Source: Desertibaculum subflavum
Lineage (GTDB): Bacteria > Pseudomonadota > Alphaproteobacteria > Ferrovibrionales > Ferrovibrionaceae
NCBI GenBank assembly: GCA_003576705.1
Contig: QOZS01000012.1
Coordinates: forward strand, 1 to 64,000
DNA: 64,000 nt
Reading direction: 5' to 3'
Each line of letters starts with the position of its first letter. Position 1 is the stretch's first letter. This document shows, in pieces, positions 43,666-51,569 of the stretch. The notes under the pieces were generated by a model that was not told where the DNA came from, searched no databases, and saw nothing but the letters and a program-made list of their open reading frames with translations. The position numbers and the translations under genes are program-made.

Positions 43666-44421
43666 ATGCTGGCGTCGATGCGCCTGTTCCGCTTCCTGCT
43701 GCTGCCGCTCCTGCTCGTCTTCCTGCTGCCGCTCGGCGCCCATGCGGCGTGGTGGATGGCGCATGATCACCCCGCGAGCTGGAGCGCCGCCAACTGGTCG
43801 AGCAGCGGCGTGCTGCCGGCCGCCGATGCGAGCCGGGAAGCGCAGGTGCTGGTCTTCGCCGCCCGCACCGGACGCTGGAAAGGCATCTTCGCGCATCACA
43901 GCTGGATCGTGCTGAAGCCGGCCGGCGCCGCCGACTACGTGCGCTACGACAAGGTCGGCTGGGGCCGGCCGGTGCGCAAGAACGGCTGGGCCGCGGATGC
44001 GCTGTGGTACGGCAACCGGCCGGAACTGATCGGCAAGGCGGTCGGCGCCGAGGCTGAGGCGCTGATTCCCCGCATCGAGGCCGCCATCGCCGCCTACCCG
44101 CACAATCGCAACGGCGGCTACAACGTCTGGCCCGGGCCCAATTCCAACACCTTCGTCGCCCACGTCCTGGCGCAAGTGCCGGAGCTCGACGCCGTGCTGC
44201 CGCCGACCGCGATCGGCAAGGACTGGACCGAGGGCCTCGCCTTCGGCGCGAGCCCGAGCGGCACCGGATTCAGGTTCTCGATCGCCGGCCTGTTCGGCGT
44301 CACGCTCGGCTGGGTCGAGGGCGTCGAGGTCAACCTGCTCGGCGCCGTGCTCGGCCTCGACATCCGCCGGCCGGCGCTGAAGCTGCCGGGCTTCGGCCGG
44401 CTCGGGGTGCCCGTGGTCTGA
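43666..44421 (+). CDS. DUF3750 family protein, membrane-anchored
   Basis: A 251-residue protein with an N-terminal hydrophobic anchor or signal (RLFRFLLLPLLLVFLLPLGA). DUF3750 features follow: FAARTGRWKGIFAHHSWIVL, VRYDKVGWGRPVRKNGWAAD, LWYGNRPELIGKAVG and GGYNVWPGPNSNTFVAHVLA. The pattern of His, Asn and Cys/Asn positions suggests a NlpC-like hydrolase fold, but no function is established. The start may be the ATG at 43666 or the one at 43678. Follows the monooxygenases by 22 bases; probably unrelated to the pathway. Confidence 0.85.
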   Translation: MLASMRLFRFLLLPLLLVFLLPLGAHAAWWMAHDHPASWSAANWSSSGVLPAADASREAQVLVFAARTGRWKGIFAHHSWIVLKPAGAADYVRYDKVGWGRPVRKNGWAADALWYGNRPELIGKAVGAEAEALIPRIEAAIAAYPHNRNGGYNVWPGPNSNTFVAHVLAQVPELDAVLPPTAIGKDWTEGLAFGASPSGTGFRFSIAGLFGVTLGWVEGVEVNLLGAVLGLDIRRPALKLPGFGRLGVPVV

Positions 44422-44428
44422 TCGCGCG

Positions 44429-45100
44429 TCAATCGCCGACGCTCATTGCCAGGATGCGGCTGATATGGGTGAGCGGGCGGCCGCTTTCCTTGGCCCATTG
44501 GTTGAACACCGCCTGCACTTTCTCCAGGTCCTTTTTCGCGGTCGGCTCCTTCGCCACCACGCCCTCGCGGATCAGCGCCGCCGTCACGTCGCGGCTCAGG
44601 ATGAAGCTCTCCTTGCCCATGCTGCGCAGGAAATACTGCGAGGTGGCACCGCCCATGCGGTCGCCGCCCTGCTTGAAGATATCCACCAGGTCAATGTAGC
44701 GGTCGGCCGGCCAGTTGCCGACCAGCTTGCCGATCGATCCATGCTCCTTGGCGAGCTGCAGCAGGAAGCCGGCGTTGGCCTGCACCGAGCGCACCTTCGG
44801 CGGGTTGCGGATGATACGGGTGTCTTTCAAGAGCTTGTCCATCGCCTCGTCGGAGAGATGGGCGCAGCGGCGCAGGTCGAAGCCCTGGAAGGCCTCTTCG
44901 AAGCCCGGCCACTTGTTCTCGACGACCTGCCAGTTGAAGCCGAACTGGAAGATCGCCCGGCTCATCGCCGAGAGCCAGCGGTCGTCGGGAATGGCCGCGA
45001 GCTGTTTGGCCGACTTCACCTTGGGCAGCTCCTGCTCGATCGCCGCCGCGCCGCCCTTGCGCCCGGCCGCCATTTTCAGGATCTCGGCGAATTTCCGCAT
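44429..45100 (-). CDS. DNA-3-methyladenine glycosylase I-like protein
   Basis: A 223-residue protein resembling Tag. Segments [40 protein letters not shown] and [20 protein letters not shown] match the family's W-x-x-V/K-F-x-x-A-F and IIRNxxKI-x-x-x-NA pattern. Tag excises 3-methyladenine from DNA. The zinc ligands of E. coli Tag are not obvious, so activity is uncertain. The ATG at 45100 has a GGGGGAGGG ribosome site; the ATG at 45115 does not. Confidence 0.78.
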   Translation of the reverse strand: MRKFAEILKMAAGRKGGAAAIEQELPKVKSAKQLAAIPDDRWLSAMSRAIFQFGFNWQVVENKWPGFEEAFQGFDLRRCAHLSDEAMDKLLKDTRIIRNPPKVRSVQANAGFLLQLAKEHGSIGKLVGNWPADRYIDLVDIFKQGGDRMGGATSQYFLRSMGKESFILSRDVTAALIREGVVAKEPTAKKDLEKVQAVFNQWAKESGRPLTHISRILAMSVGD

Positions 45101-45174
45101 GGCCCTCCCCCTCATCGCATCCCGGCGCTAGCATGGGGCCGAGGGCCGTATCATACCAAGGGGAGGATCGTCAG

Positions 45175-45930
45175 ATGGCAGCCAGCAAGGTCGCAATGGT
45201 CACCGGCGCCGGCAGCGGCATCGGCCGCGCCTCCGCACTCGCTCTCGCCAAGGCCGGCTATGCCGTGGCCCTCGCGGGGCGGCGCAAGGACGCCATCGAG
45301 GCGACCGCCGCCGCGGCGCGCGATCTCGGCGTCAAGACGCTGGCGGTCCCGACCGATGTCGGCGATCCGGCCTCGGTGAAGGCGCTGTTCGCCACGACCA
45401 AGGAGACCTTCGGCCGGCTCGACGTGCTGTTCAACAATGCCGGCATGGGCGCGCCGCCGGTGGCGCTGGAGGATCTCACCTACGAGCAGTGGAAGGCGGT
45501 GGTCGACGCCAACCTGACCGGCGTGTTCCTGTGCACCCAGGAGGCCTTCAAGATCATGAAGGCGCAGAGCCCGCGCGGCGGCCGCATCATCAACAACGGC
45601 TCGATCTCCGCCCACGCGCCGCGACCGAATTCGGCGCCCTATACCTCGACCAAGCACGCCGTCACCGGCCTCACCAAGTCGACCTCGCTGGACGGCCGGA
45701 AATACGACATCGCCTGCGGCCAGATCGATATCGGCAATGCGGCGACCGAGATGACCGAGCGGATGAAGAACGGCGTGCCGCAGCCCAATGGCGAGATCAT
45801 GGTGGAGCCGACCATGGACGTGCAGAACGTCGCCAACGCGATCGTGCACATGGCGAGCCTGCCGCTCGACGCCAATATCCAGTTCCTGACCGTGATGGCG
45901 ACCAAGATGCCCTGGATCGGCCGCGGCTGA
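45175..45930 (+). CDS. SDR-family oxidoreductase
   Basis: A 251-residue short-chain dehydrogenase. Cofactor motif [20 protein letters not shown] (residues 9-28), [20 protein letters not shown], then the catalytic Ser in [20 protein letters not shown] with Y-x-x-x-K. It probably reduces or oxidises an alcohol/ketone with NAD(P). Good AGGGGAGGA-type ribosome site before the ATG. It precedes the TfdA-like gene by 22 bases on the same strand. Confidence 0.9.
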   Translation: MAASKVAMVTGAGSGIGRASALALAKAGYAVALAGRRKDAIEATAAAARDLGVKTLAVPTDVGDPASVKALFATTKETFGRLDVLFNNAGMGAPPVALEDLTYEQWKAVVDANLTGVFLCTQEAFKIMKAQSPRGGRIINNGSISAHAPRPNSAPYTSTKHAVTGLTKSTSLDGRKYDIACGQIDIGNAATEMTERMKNGVPQPNGEIMVEPTMDVQNVANAIVHMASLPLDANIQFLTVMATKMPWIGRG

Positions 45931-45952
45931 GCGCGGCTCGGAGGAAATCGAC

Positions 45953-46852
45953 ATGGCGATCACCATCATGCCGGTCACGCCGGATTTCGCGGCGGAGGTG
46001 CACGATATCGACCTGGCGAAGCCGCTCACGGACGCGGAATTCGCCGAGGTCGAGGCGGCGTTCGAAAAATATTCCGTGCTGGTGTTCTGCGACCAGCATC
46101 TGGAGGCGGAGCAGCATCTCGATTTCGCCCGCCGCTTCGGACCGCTCGAGACCTCGATCGCCGTCTATCGCGGCGACGAAAACCTGCGCGTCCGGCCCGA
46201 GATCGCCGATGTCTCCAACCTGAACGCCAGGGACCAGATCTGGGGCGAGAAGAGCCGCTTGCGCATGTTCCAGCTCGGCAATCGGCTCTGGCATACCGAC
46301 AGCTCGTTCAAGCGGGTGCCGGCCAAGTGCTCGCTGCTCTATGCCCGCGCCATCCCGCCGATCGGCGGGCATACCGAGTTCGCCGATCTGCGCGCCGCCT
46401 ACGATGCCCTGCCCGGAGAGACCAAGCGGCGCATCGAAGGCCTGGTGGCCGAGCACTCGATCCAGTACAGCCGCGCCAAGCTCGGCTTCGCCCAGTTCAA
46501 CGAGGAGGAGAAGCGCGAGATGCCGCCGGTACCACAGGTGCTGGTGCGCACCCATGCCGGCTCGAAGCGGAAGACGCTCTACATCGCCTCGCATGCCGGG
46601 CGCATCATCGGCCTGGCCCAGGACGAGGCGGAAAAGCTGCTCGCCGAACTGACCGCGCACGCGACCCAGCGCCAGTTCGTCTACACCCATCGCTGGCGCG
46701 TGCACGACCTCGTCATGTGGGACGATCGCTGCACCATGCACCGCGGCACCGAGTTCGACGACCTGCGCTGGCGCCGCGACATGCAGCGCGCCACCGTCTC
46801 CGACACGGCGCCGACCTGCGAGCAGGAAGGCGCGCGCGTCGCCGCCGCTTAG
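45953..46852 (+). CDS. TauD/TfdA-family alpha-ketoglutarate-dependent dioxygenase
   Basis: A 299-residue Fe(II)/2-oxoglutarate enzyme. Iron ligands: H-x-D in LWHTDSSFKRVP (near residue 110) and the distal His in TMHRGTEFDDLRWRRDM. The C-terminal Arg of this segment binds 2-oxoglutarate. TfdA-type relatives cleave aryloxyacetates, and TauD-type relatives cleave sulfonates. The substrate is unknown. The nearby SDR could oxidise or reduce its product. Confidence 0.9.
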   Translation: MAITIMPVTPDFAAEVHDIDLAKPLTDAEFAEVEAAFEKYSVLVFCDQHLEAEQHLDFARRFGPLETSIAVYRGDENLRVRPEIADVSNLNARDQIWGEKSRLRMFQLGNRLWHTDSSFKRVPAKCSLLYARAIPPIGGHTEFADLRAAYDALPGETKRRIEGLVAEHSIQYSRAKLGFAQFNEEEKREMPPVPQVLVRTHAGSKRKTLYIASHAGRIIGLAQDEAEKLLAELTAHATQRQFVYTHRWRVHDLVMWDDRCTMHRGTEFDDLRWRRDMQRATVSDTAPTCEQEGARVAAA

Positions 46853-46856
46853 CCCG

Positions 46857-47195
46857 CTAGATCGACCGCATCACCACGATGGCGGCCAGCGGCAGCACCA
46901 CCCAGCCGCTGGTCGAGACCACGAGGCCGAGCCGGCGCTTGGCCGGATCCGCGATCAGACCGGCCAGCGCCGCAGTGACATAGGCGAGCACCGCCACCAC
47001 CGCCTGGTTCCACAATCCCTCCGACACCAGCCAGGTCACCACGCCGGCGAGGAAGGCGACCGCGGCGGTCGTCATCACCGTCAGCGCCGTCCCAAGACTG
47101 GCGTCGCGCGGCAGGCCGAGCGCATGCATCACCATCGCACTCAGGCAGAAGCCGAACACCACGCATGCCACAAACAAGATTGTAAGGTCCTGCAT
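46857..47195 (-). CDS. Small four-helix membrane protein, unknown
   Basis: A 112-residue protein with about four hydrophobic segments (LFVACVVFGFCLSAMVMHAL at the start, VMTTAAVAFLAGVVTWLVSE, VVAVLAYVTAALAGLIA, then GWVVLPLAAIVVM). No catalytic motif. I do not recognise a family. It is convergent with the TfdA-like gene. AT-rich DNA lies upstream on its 5' side. Confidence 0.65.
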   Translation of the reverse strand: MQDLTILFVACVVFGFCLSAMVMHALGLPRDASLGTALTVMTTAAVAFLAGVVTWLVSEGLWNQAVVAVLAYVTAALAGLIADPAKRRLGLVVSTSGWVVLPLAAIVVMRSI

Positions 47196-47266
47196 CGCAC
47201 GACCCTCCCGTCACAAAGCGGGATCAATGTAACAGAAGTATTTGGATGAAGAAGATTCCGTTTAGA

Positions 47267-47278
47267 CAAATTAATTTG
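47267..47278. promoter_or_regulatory. AT-rich palindrome in a divergent intergenic gap
   Basis: CAAATTAATTTG is a perfect 12-base palindrome in the 235-base AT-rich gap between the divergent membrane-protein and permease genes. It could be an operator or part of a promoter. No clean -35/-10 pair is visible in the rest of the gap (47196-47430), and I see no further gene there. Confidence 0.3.
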
Positions 47279-47430
47279 GTTCAGAAATGCGGTAAAAACA
47301 CATGAAATTCTTCGAACCATGCACGTACGTAGAGGCAGGGAATCAGTGGGATGCATCATCGGGACAAGAAAGTAGGATCGAATTGGAGAGACGCTGAAGC
47401 GAATGCCTTGCCGATCACGCCCCCGGCGCC

Positions 47431-48633
47431 GTGATGACGATCGAAGGTAATCCGGCGCATCGGCATGGCGCGCTGCGGCGCTCGCTCACGGTAGGGCCGC
47501 TGCTCTTCTACGGGCTTGCCGTCATCGTCGGAGCGGGCGTGTATGTCGCGATCGCTTCGGTGATCGACCGGGCCGCTGCTGCGGCGCCGCTGTCGTTCCT
47601 CCTGGCGGGCGTCGCCGCCGCCATGACCGGGCTTTGCTATGCGGAACTTGCGAGCCGATTTCCGGAGGCCTCCGGCGCCGCAGCTTACGTCAAGGAAGGG
47701 TTCGGCTCCGATCGCCTGGCGCAGCTCACCGGGGCAGCCTTGACCCTGGCGGTGGCGATCGCCGCCGCCTCGATCGCCAGCGGCGCGATCCAATATCTGT
47801 CTCTGCTCGTCGCCCTCCCCTCCGCCGTCCTGATCACGCTGCTGGTCGCAAGCTTCACGCTGCTCGCCATGGCGGGGGTGCGGGAGAGCACCGGCTTCGC
47901 CGCCATCATCGGTGCGGTCGAGATACTGGGCCTGGTCGTTGCGGCCGGGGCGGGCTTCCTCGCCGCGCCCGCTTTCGATGTCGCGGCCATGCTGCCGTCG
48001 AATTTCCCCGCCTTGCAGGGTGTCGTGGCCGGCGCCTTCATTGCGTTCTTCGCTTTTATCGGCTTCGAAAGCCTGGCCAATATGGCGGAAGAGGCCAAGG
48101 ACCCGCGCCGCACCATACCCTACAGCATCGTCGGCGCGGTTCTGGTCAGCACGCTGCTCTATGTCGTGGTGGCGGCGGCCCTGGTGTCTGCCGGCCGCGG
48201 TGGCCAGAGCCCTCTGATTGACCTGTTCCCGGGCGCGTACGCGACGCTGTTCGCTCTCGTGGGGGCTCTGGCCATCGCCAACGGCGTCCTGGTCGAGATC
48301 ATGATGCTGGCGCGGCTGTTCTACGGCATGGCCCGACGGGGGCAGCTTCCCGCCATGCTGGGCCGCGTCCATCCGCGGACCCGCGTGCCGGTCGAGGCCA
48401 CCGCGCTGGCCGGCGGCATCGTGCTGGCGACCGCGTTGCTGATTCCGTTCGACAGGCTGCTGGCCGTGGCCAACGCGCTTACCCTGGGTATTTTCGCGGT
48501 CGTCGATATCGCGCTCTGGCGCATCCAGCGCCGCCAACCGGCTGGCAAGGGCGTCTTTGCGGTGCCGCATTGGCTACCGCCGGTCGCCGCCGCGCTGGCC
48601 CTAGGGCTGATTGCGGCAGAAGCCGTCCCGTGA
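47431..48633 (+). CDS. APC-family amino-acid permease
   Basis: A 400-residue transporter with about eleven to twelve hydrophobic helices. The APC helix-1 motif is VGPLLFYGLAVIVGAGVYVA near residue 21, followed by LSFLLAGVAAAMTGLCYAEL and the helix-6 segment AFFAFIGFESLANMAEEAKD with conserved Phe-Glu. Members carry amino acids or amines by proton symport or exchange. The start is GTG 47431 or ATG 47434 (adjacent codons). Shorter than the common 450-500 residues. Confidence 0.87.
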   Translation: MMTIEGNPAHRHGALRRSLTVGPLLFYGLAVIVGAGVYVAIASVIDRAAAAAPLSFLLAGVAAAMTGLCYAELASRFPEASGAAAYVKEGFGSDRLAQLTGAALTLAVAIAAASIASGAIQYLSLLVALPSAVLITLLVASFTLLAMAGVRESTGFAAIIGAVEILGLVVAAGAGFLAAPAFDVAAMLPSNFPALQGVVAGAFIAFFAFIGFESLANMAEEAKDPRRTIPYSIVGAVLVSTLLYVVVAAALVSAGRGGQSPLIDLFPGAYATLFALVGALAIANGVLVEIMMLARLFYGMARRGQLPAMLGRVHPRTRVPVEATALAGGIVLATALLIPFDRLLAVANALTLGIFAVVDIALWRIQRRQPAGKGVFAVPHWLPPVAAALALGLIAAEAVP

Positions 48634-48678
48634 CGGCTGTGCTCCGCAAAACAGGCCCGATGGCCGGTCCGTCACGCT

Positions 48679-49734
48679 TCAGCGCAGGCCCGCGTTGATC
48701 TTGTCGATCTCCGCCGCGCCGGGGCAGAGATCGCCGTCGCCGAGCTCGTTCAGCGGCGCCGTCACGGTGGCGAGCGCGCCGTGCAGGTCCTGCGGCTCCG
48801 GATCGACGAACAGAAGGCCGGTCACCACTTCGCCCTTGGCCTGCTGCTCCTGCAGGAAGTTCATCACCTTGATGCGGTCGGTCGGATCGTAATCCTCCGC
48901 CACCTTCTTCAGGCGGATGATGCTGCCGTCGTGCTGGCGCACATCGACCATCTCGCCCGGCGCGTAGTCGGTGGTGATCTCGGCCCGCGGCGTGATCACG
49001 TCGAGGAAGTTCACCGCCTCGTTATGCGCGCGCACATAGTCGAAGCTCTTGGTCGAGCCTTCGTGGTTGTTGAAGGCGACGCAGGGGCTGACGCAGTCGA
49101 TGAAGGCGGCGCCGGGATGCAGCAGCGCGCCCTTGATCAGGGGCACCAGCTGCGCCTTGTCGCCGGAGAACGAGCGGCCGACATAGGTGGCGCCGAGCTG
49201 CAGCGCCATGCCGATCATGTCGATCGGCTCGTCGGAATTGACCACGCCCTTCTTGCTCTTCGAGCCCTTGTCGGAAGTGGCCGAGAACTGGCCCTTGGTC
49301 AGGCCGTAGACGCCGTTGTTCTCGACGATATAGGTCATGTTCACGGCGCGGCGGATGGCATGGGCGAACTGGCCGAGGCCGATCGAGGCACTGTCGCCGT
49401 CGCCGGAGACGCCGAGATAGATCAGATCGCGGTTCGCCATGTTGGCGCCGGTCAGCACCGACGGCATGCGGCCGTGCACGCTGTTGAAGCCGTGGCTGGA
49501 GCCGAGGAAATAGGTCGGCGTCTTCGACGAGCAGCCAATGCCGGAGAGCTTGGCGATGCGGTGCGGCGGCAGGGCCAGCTCGTAGCAGGCCTGGATGATC
49601 GCGGCCGAGATCGAATCGTGGCCGCAGCCGGCGCACAATGTCGATACGCTGCCTTCGTAATCGCGCCGGGTGAAACCCAGCGCGTTGCGCGGCAGCTCGG
49701 GATGGCGGAATTTGGGTTTGGCCAGATAGGTCAT
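48679..49734 (-). CDS. korB: 2-oxoacid:ferredoxin oxidoreductase beta subunit
   Basis: A 351-residue thiamine-diphosphate-binding subunit. Motifs: LCAGCGHDSISAAIIQACYE near residue 33, SGIGCSSKTPTYFLGSSHGF, and the TPP/Mg motif GDGDSASIGLGQFAHAIRRA followed by VENNGVYGLTKGQFS. With the alpha subunit it oxidatively decarboxylates a 2-oxoacid (2-oxoglutarate in Kor enzymes) to the CoA ester, reducing ferredoxin. The ATG overlaps the alpha-subunit stop (ATGA). Confidence 0.92.
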   Translation of the reverse strand: MTYLAKPKFRHPELPRNALGFTRRDYEGSVSTLCAGCGHDSISAAIIQACYELALPPHRIAKLSGIGCSSKTPTYFLGSSHGFNSVHGRMPSVLTGANMANRDLIYLGVSGDGDSASIGLGQFAHAIRRAVNMTYIVENNGVYGLTKGQFSATSDKGSKSKKGVVNSDEPIDMIGMALQLGATYVGRSFSGDKAQLVPLIKGALLHPGAAFIDCVSPCVAFNNHEGSTKSFDYVRAHNEAVNFLDVITPRAEITTDYAPGEMVDVRQHDGSIIRLKKVAEDYDPTDRIKVMNFLQEQQAKGEVVTGLLFVDPEPQDLHGALATVTAPLNELGDGDLCPGAAEIDKINAGLR

Positions 49735-51569
49735 GGCACGGCCTTGCGAAGCGGGGTCACGTTGGCGCCGGCGAGGCGCTCGGCGATGCCGCCGATGATG
49801 AAGCGAGCGGTGATCGGGTTGCCGTCGTAGTGCAGCACCTTGACCAGCCGCGCCGGATCGATCTCGAGCTCATTGACCAGCAAGGAGCGGAGCTGGGCGT
49901 CGCGGTTCTGCTCGACCACGAAGACGCGGTCATGCGCGGCGATGAACGCCTCCACCTCCTCGCCGAACGGGAAGGCGCGGACGCGCAGCGCGTTCAGGTG
50001 GATGTTGCGCTTCTCCAGCTCTTCCAGCGCCTCGCTCATCGCCGGGCTGGTCGAGCCGTAATAGATCACGCCGTACTTGGTCGGCTGGCTCGCCTGCCGG
50101 AGCAGCGCCGGCGGCACCAGCTTCCTGGCGGTGGCGAACTTCTTGAGCAGGCGCTCCATGTTCTCGATGTAGTCGGGCCCCTCCTCCGAATAGCGCGCCA
50201 TCCGGTCCTTGGTGGTGCCCCGGGTGAAGTAGCTGCCCTTGCTCGGATGCGTGCCGGGATAGGTGCGGTAGGGGATGCCGTCGCCGTCCACGTCGAGATA
50301 GCGGCCGAACAGCTTGCCGGATTCGAGATCGGCCGCGCTCATCACCTTGCCGCGGTCCATCTTGCGGTTCGGGTCCCAGGCGAGCGGCTTGCACAGCCGC
50401 TCGTTCATGCCGATCTCGAGCTCCAGCATGACGAAGATCGGGGTCTGCAGCCGGTCGGCGAGATCGAAGGCCGTGGCGCCGAACTCGAAGCATTCGCGCG
50501 GGTCTTCCGGGAACAGCAGCACGTGCTTGGTGTCACCATGGCTGGCATAGGCGCAGGTCAGCACATCCGACTGCTGGTTGCGCGTCGGCATGCCGGTGGA
50601 GGGCCCGCCGCGCTGCACGTCGATCACCACGGCCGGGATCTCGGCAAAATAGGCGAGGCCTAAGAATTCCTGCATCAGCGAGATGCCGGGGCCGGAGGTC
50701 GCGGTGAACGAGCGCGCGCCGTTCCAGCCGGCGCCGATCACCATGCCGATGGAGGCGAGCTCGTCCTCTGCCTGCACGATCGCGTACTTGCCCTTGCCGG
50801 TCGCCTTGTCGGTGCGATAGCGCCGGCAATGCCGTTGGAAGGCTTCCGCCACCGAGGAAGACGGCGTGATCGGATACCAGGCGCAGACGGTGGCGCCGCC
50901 ATAGACGGCGCCCAGCGCGACCGCGCTGTTGCCTTCGAGCAGGATCTTGTCGCCGACCGCGTCGCGCCGCTCCAGCCGGATGCCGAGCGGACATTCCAGA
51001 TTCTGGAACGCCCAGTCGCGGCCCATATGGAAGGCCTTCGAGTTGCTGTCGATCAGTTTCTCCTTGCCGCGGAACTGCTCGTAGAACAGCTTCTCGACCA
51101 CTTCCGGCTCGATGTTCAAGAGCGCCGAGAGCGCGCCGACATAGATGATGTTCTTGAACAGCTGGCGCTGGCGCGGGTCCGAGTAGGCCTTGTTGCACAT
51201 CTCGGTCAGCGGCACGCCGATGGTGTTGACGTCGTTCCGGAACTTCGACGCCGGCATCGGCTTGGAGCTGTCATAGAACAGATAGCCGCCCGGCTCGATC
51301 TCCTTCACGTCGGCATCCCAGGTCTGCGGGTTCATCGCGACCACGAGGTCGACGCCGCCGCGCGCGCCGACATAGCCCTTCTCGGAGACGCGCACCTCGT
51401 ACCAGGTCGGCAGGCCCTGGATGTTGGACGGGAAGATGTTGCGCGGCGTCGCCGGAATGCCCATCCGGATGATCGATTTCGCGAACAGCGTGTTGGCCGA
51501 GGCCGAGCCCGAGCCGTTGACGTTGGCGAACTTGACGACGAAGTCGTTGACGGCTTCTAGGCGCGGCAT
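49731..51569 (-). CDS. korA: 2-oxoacid:ferredoxin oxidoreductase fused gamma-alpha subunit
   Basis: A 612-residue protein. The N-terminal gamma domain is about residues 1-190 (FVVKFANVNGSGSASANTLF, DLVVAMNPQTW). The alpha/pyrimidine domain follows (LLEGNSAVALGAVYGGATVC, AWYPITPSSSVAEAF, SGPGISLMQEFLGLAYFAEI, VDVQRGGPSTGMPTRNQQSD). A CoA-binding/transketolase C-terminal part ends near RLVKVLHYDGNPITARF. The substrate could be 2-oxoglutarate, inferred from subunit type. It overlaps the upstream partner gene by 13 bases. Confidence 0.92.
   Translation of the reverse strand: MPRLEAVNDFVVKFANVNGSGSASANTLFAKSIIRMGIPATPRNIFPSNIQGLPTWYEVRVSEKGYVGARGGVDLVVAMNPQTWDADVKEIEPGGYLFYDSSKPMPASKFRNDVNTIGVPLTEMCNKAYSDPRQRQLFKNIIYVGALSALLNIEPEVVEKLFYEQFRGKEKLIDSNSKAFHMGRDWAFQNLECPLGIRLERRDAVGDKILLEGNSAVALGAVYGGATVCAWYPITPSSSVAEAFQRHCRRYRTDKATGKGKYAIVQAEDELASIGMVIGAGWNGARSFTATSGPGISLMQEFLGLAYFAEIPAVVIDVQRGGPSTGMPTRNQQSDVLTCAYASHGDTKHVLLFPEDPRECFEFGATAFDLADRLQTPIFVMLELEIGMNERLCKPLAWDPNRKMDRGKVMSAADLESGKLFGRYLDVDGDGIPYRTYPGTHPSKGSYFTRGTTKDRMARYSEEGPDYIENMERLLKKFATARKLVPPALLRQASQPTKYGVIYYGSTSPAMSEALEELEKRNIHLNALRVRAFPFGEEVEAFIAAHDRVFVVEQNRDAQLRSLLVNELEIDPARLVKVLHYDGNPITARFIIGGIAERLAGANVTPLRKAVP

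Noticed and set aside
47196..47430. AT-rich region as a possible transferred island or hidden gene
   Set aside because: It is only 235 bases between divergent genes, has no open frame with a ribosome site, and fits a double promoter region.
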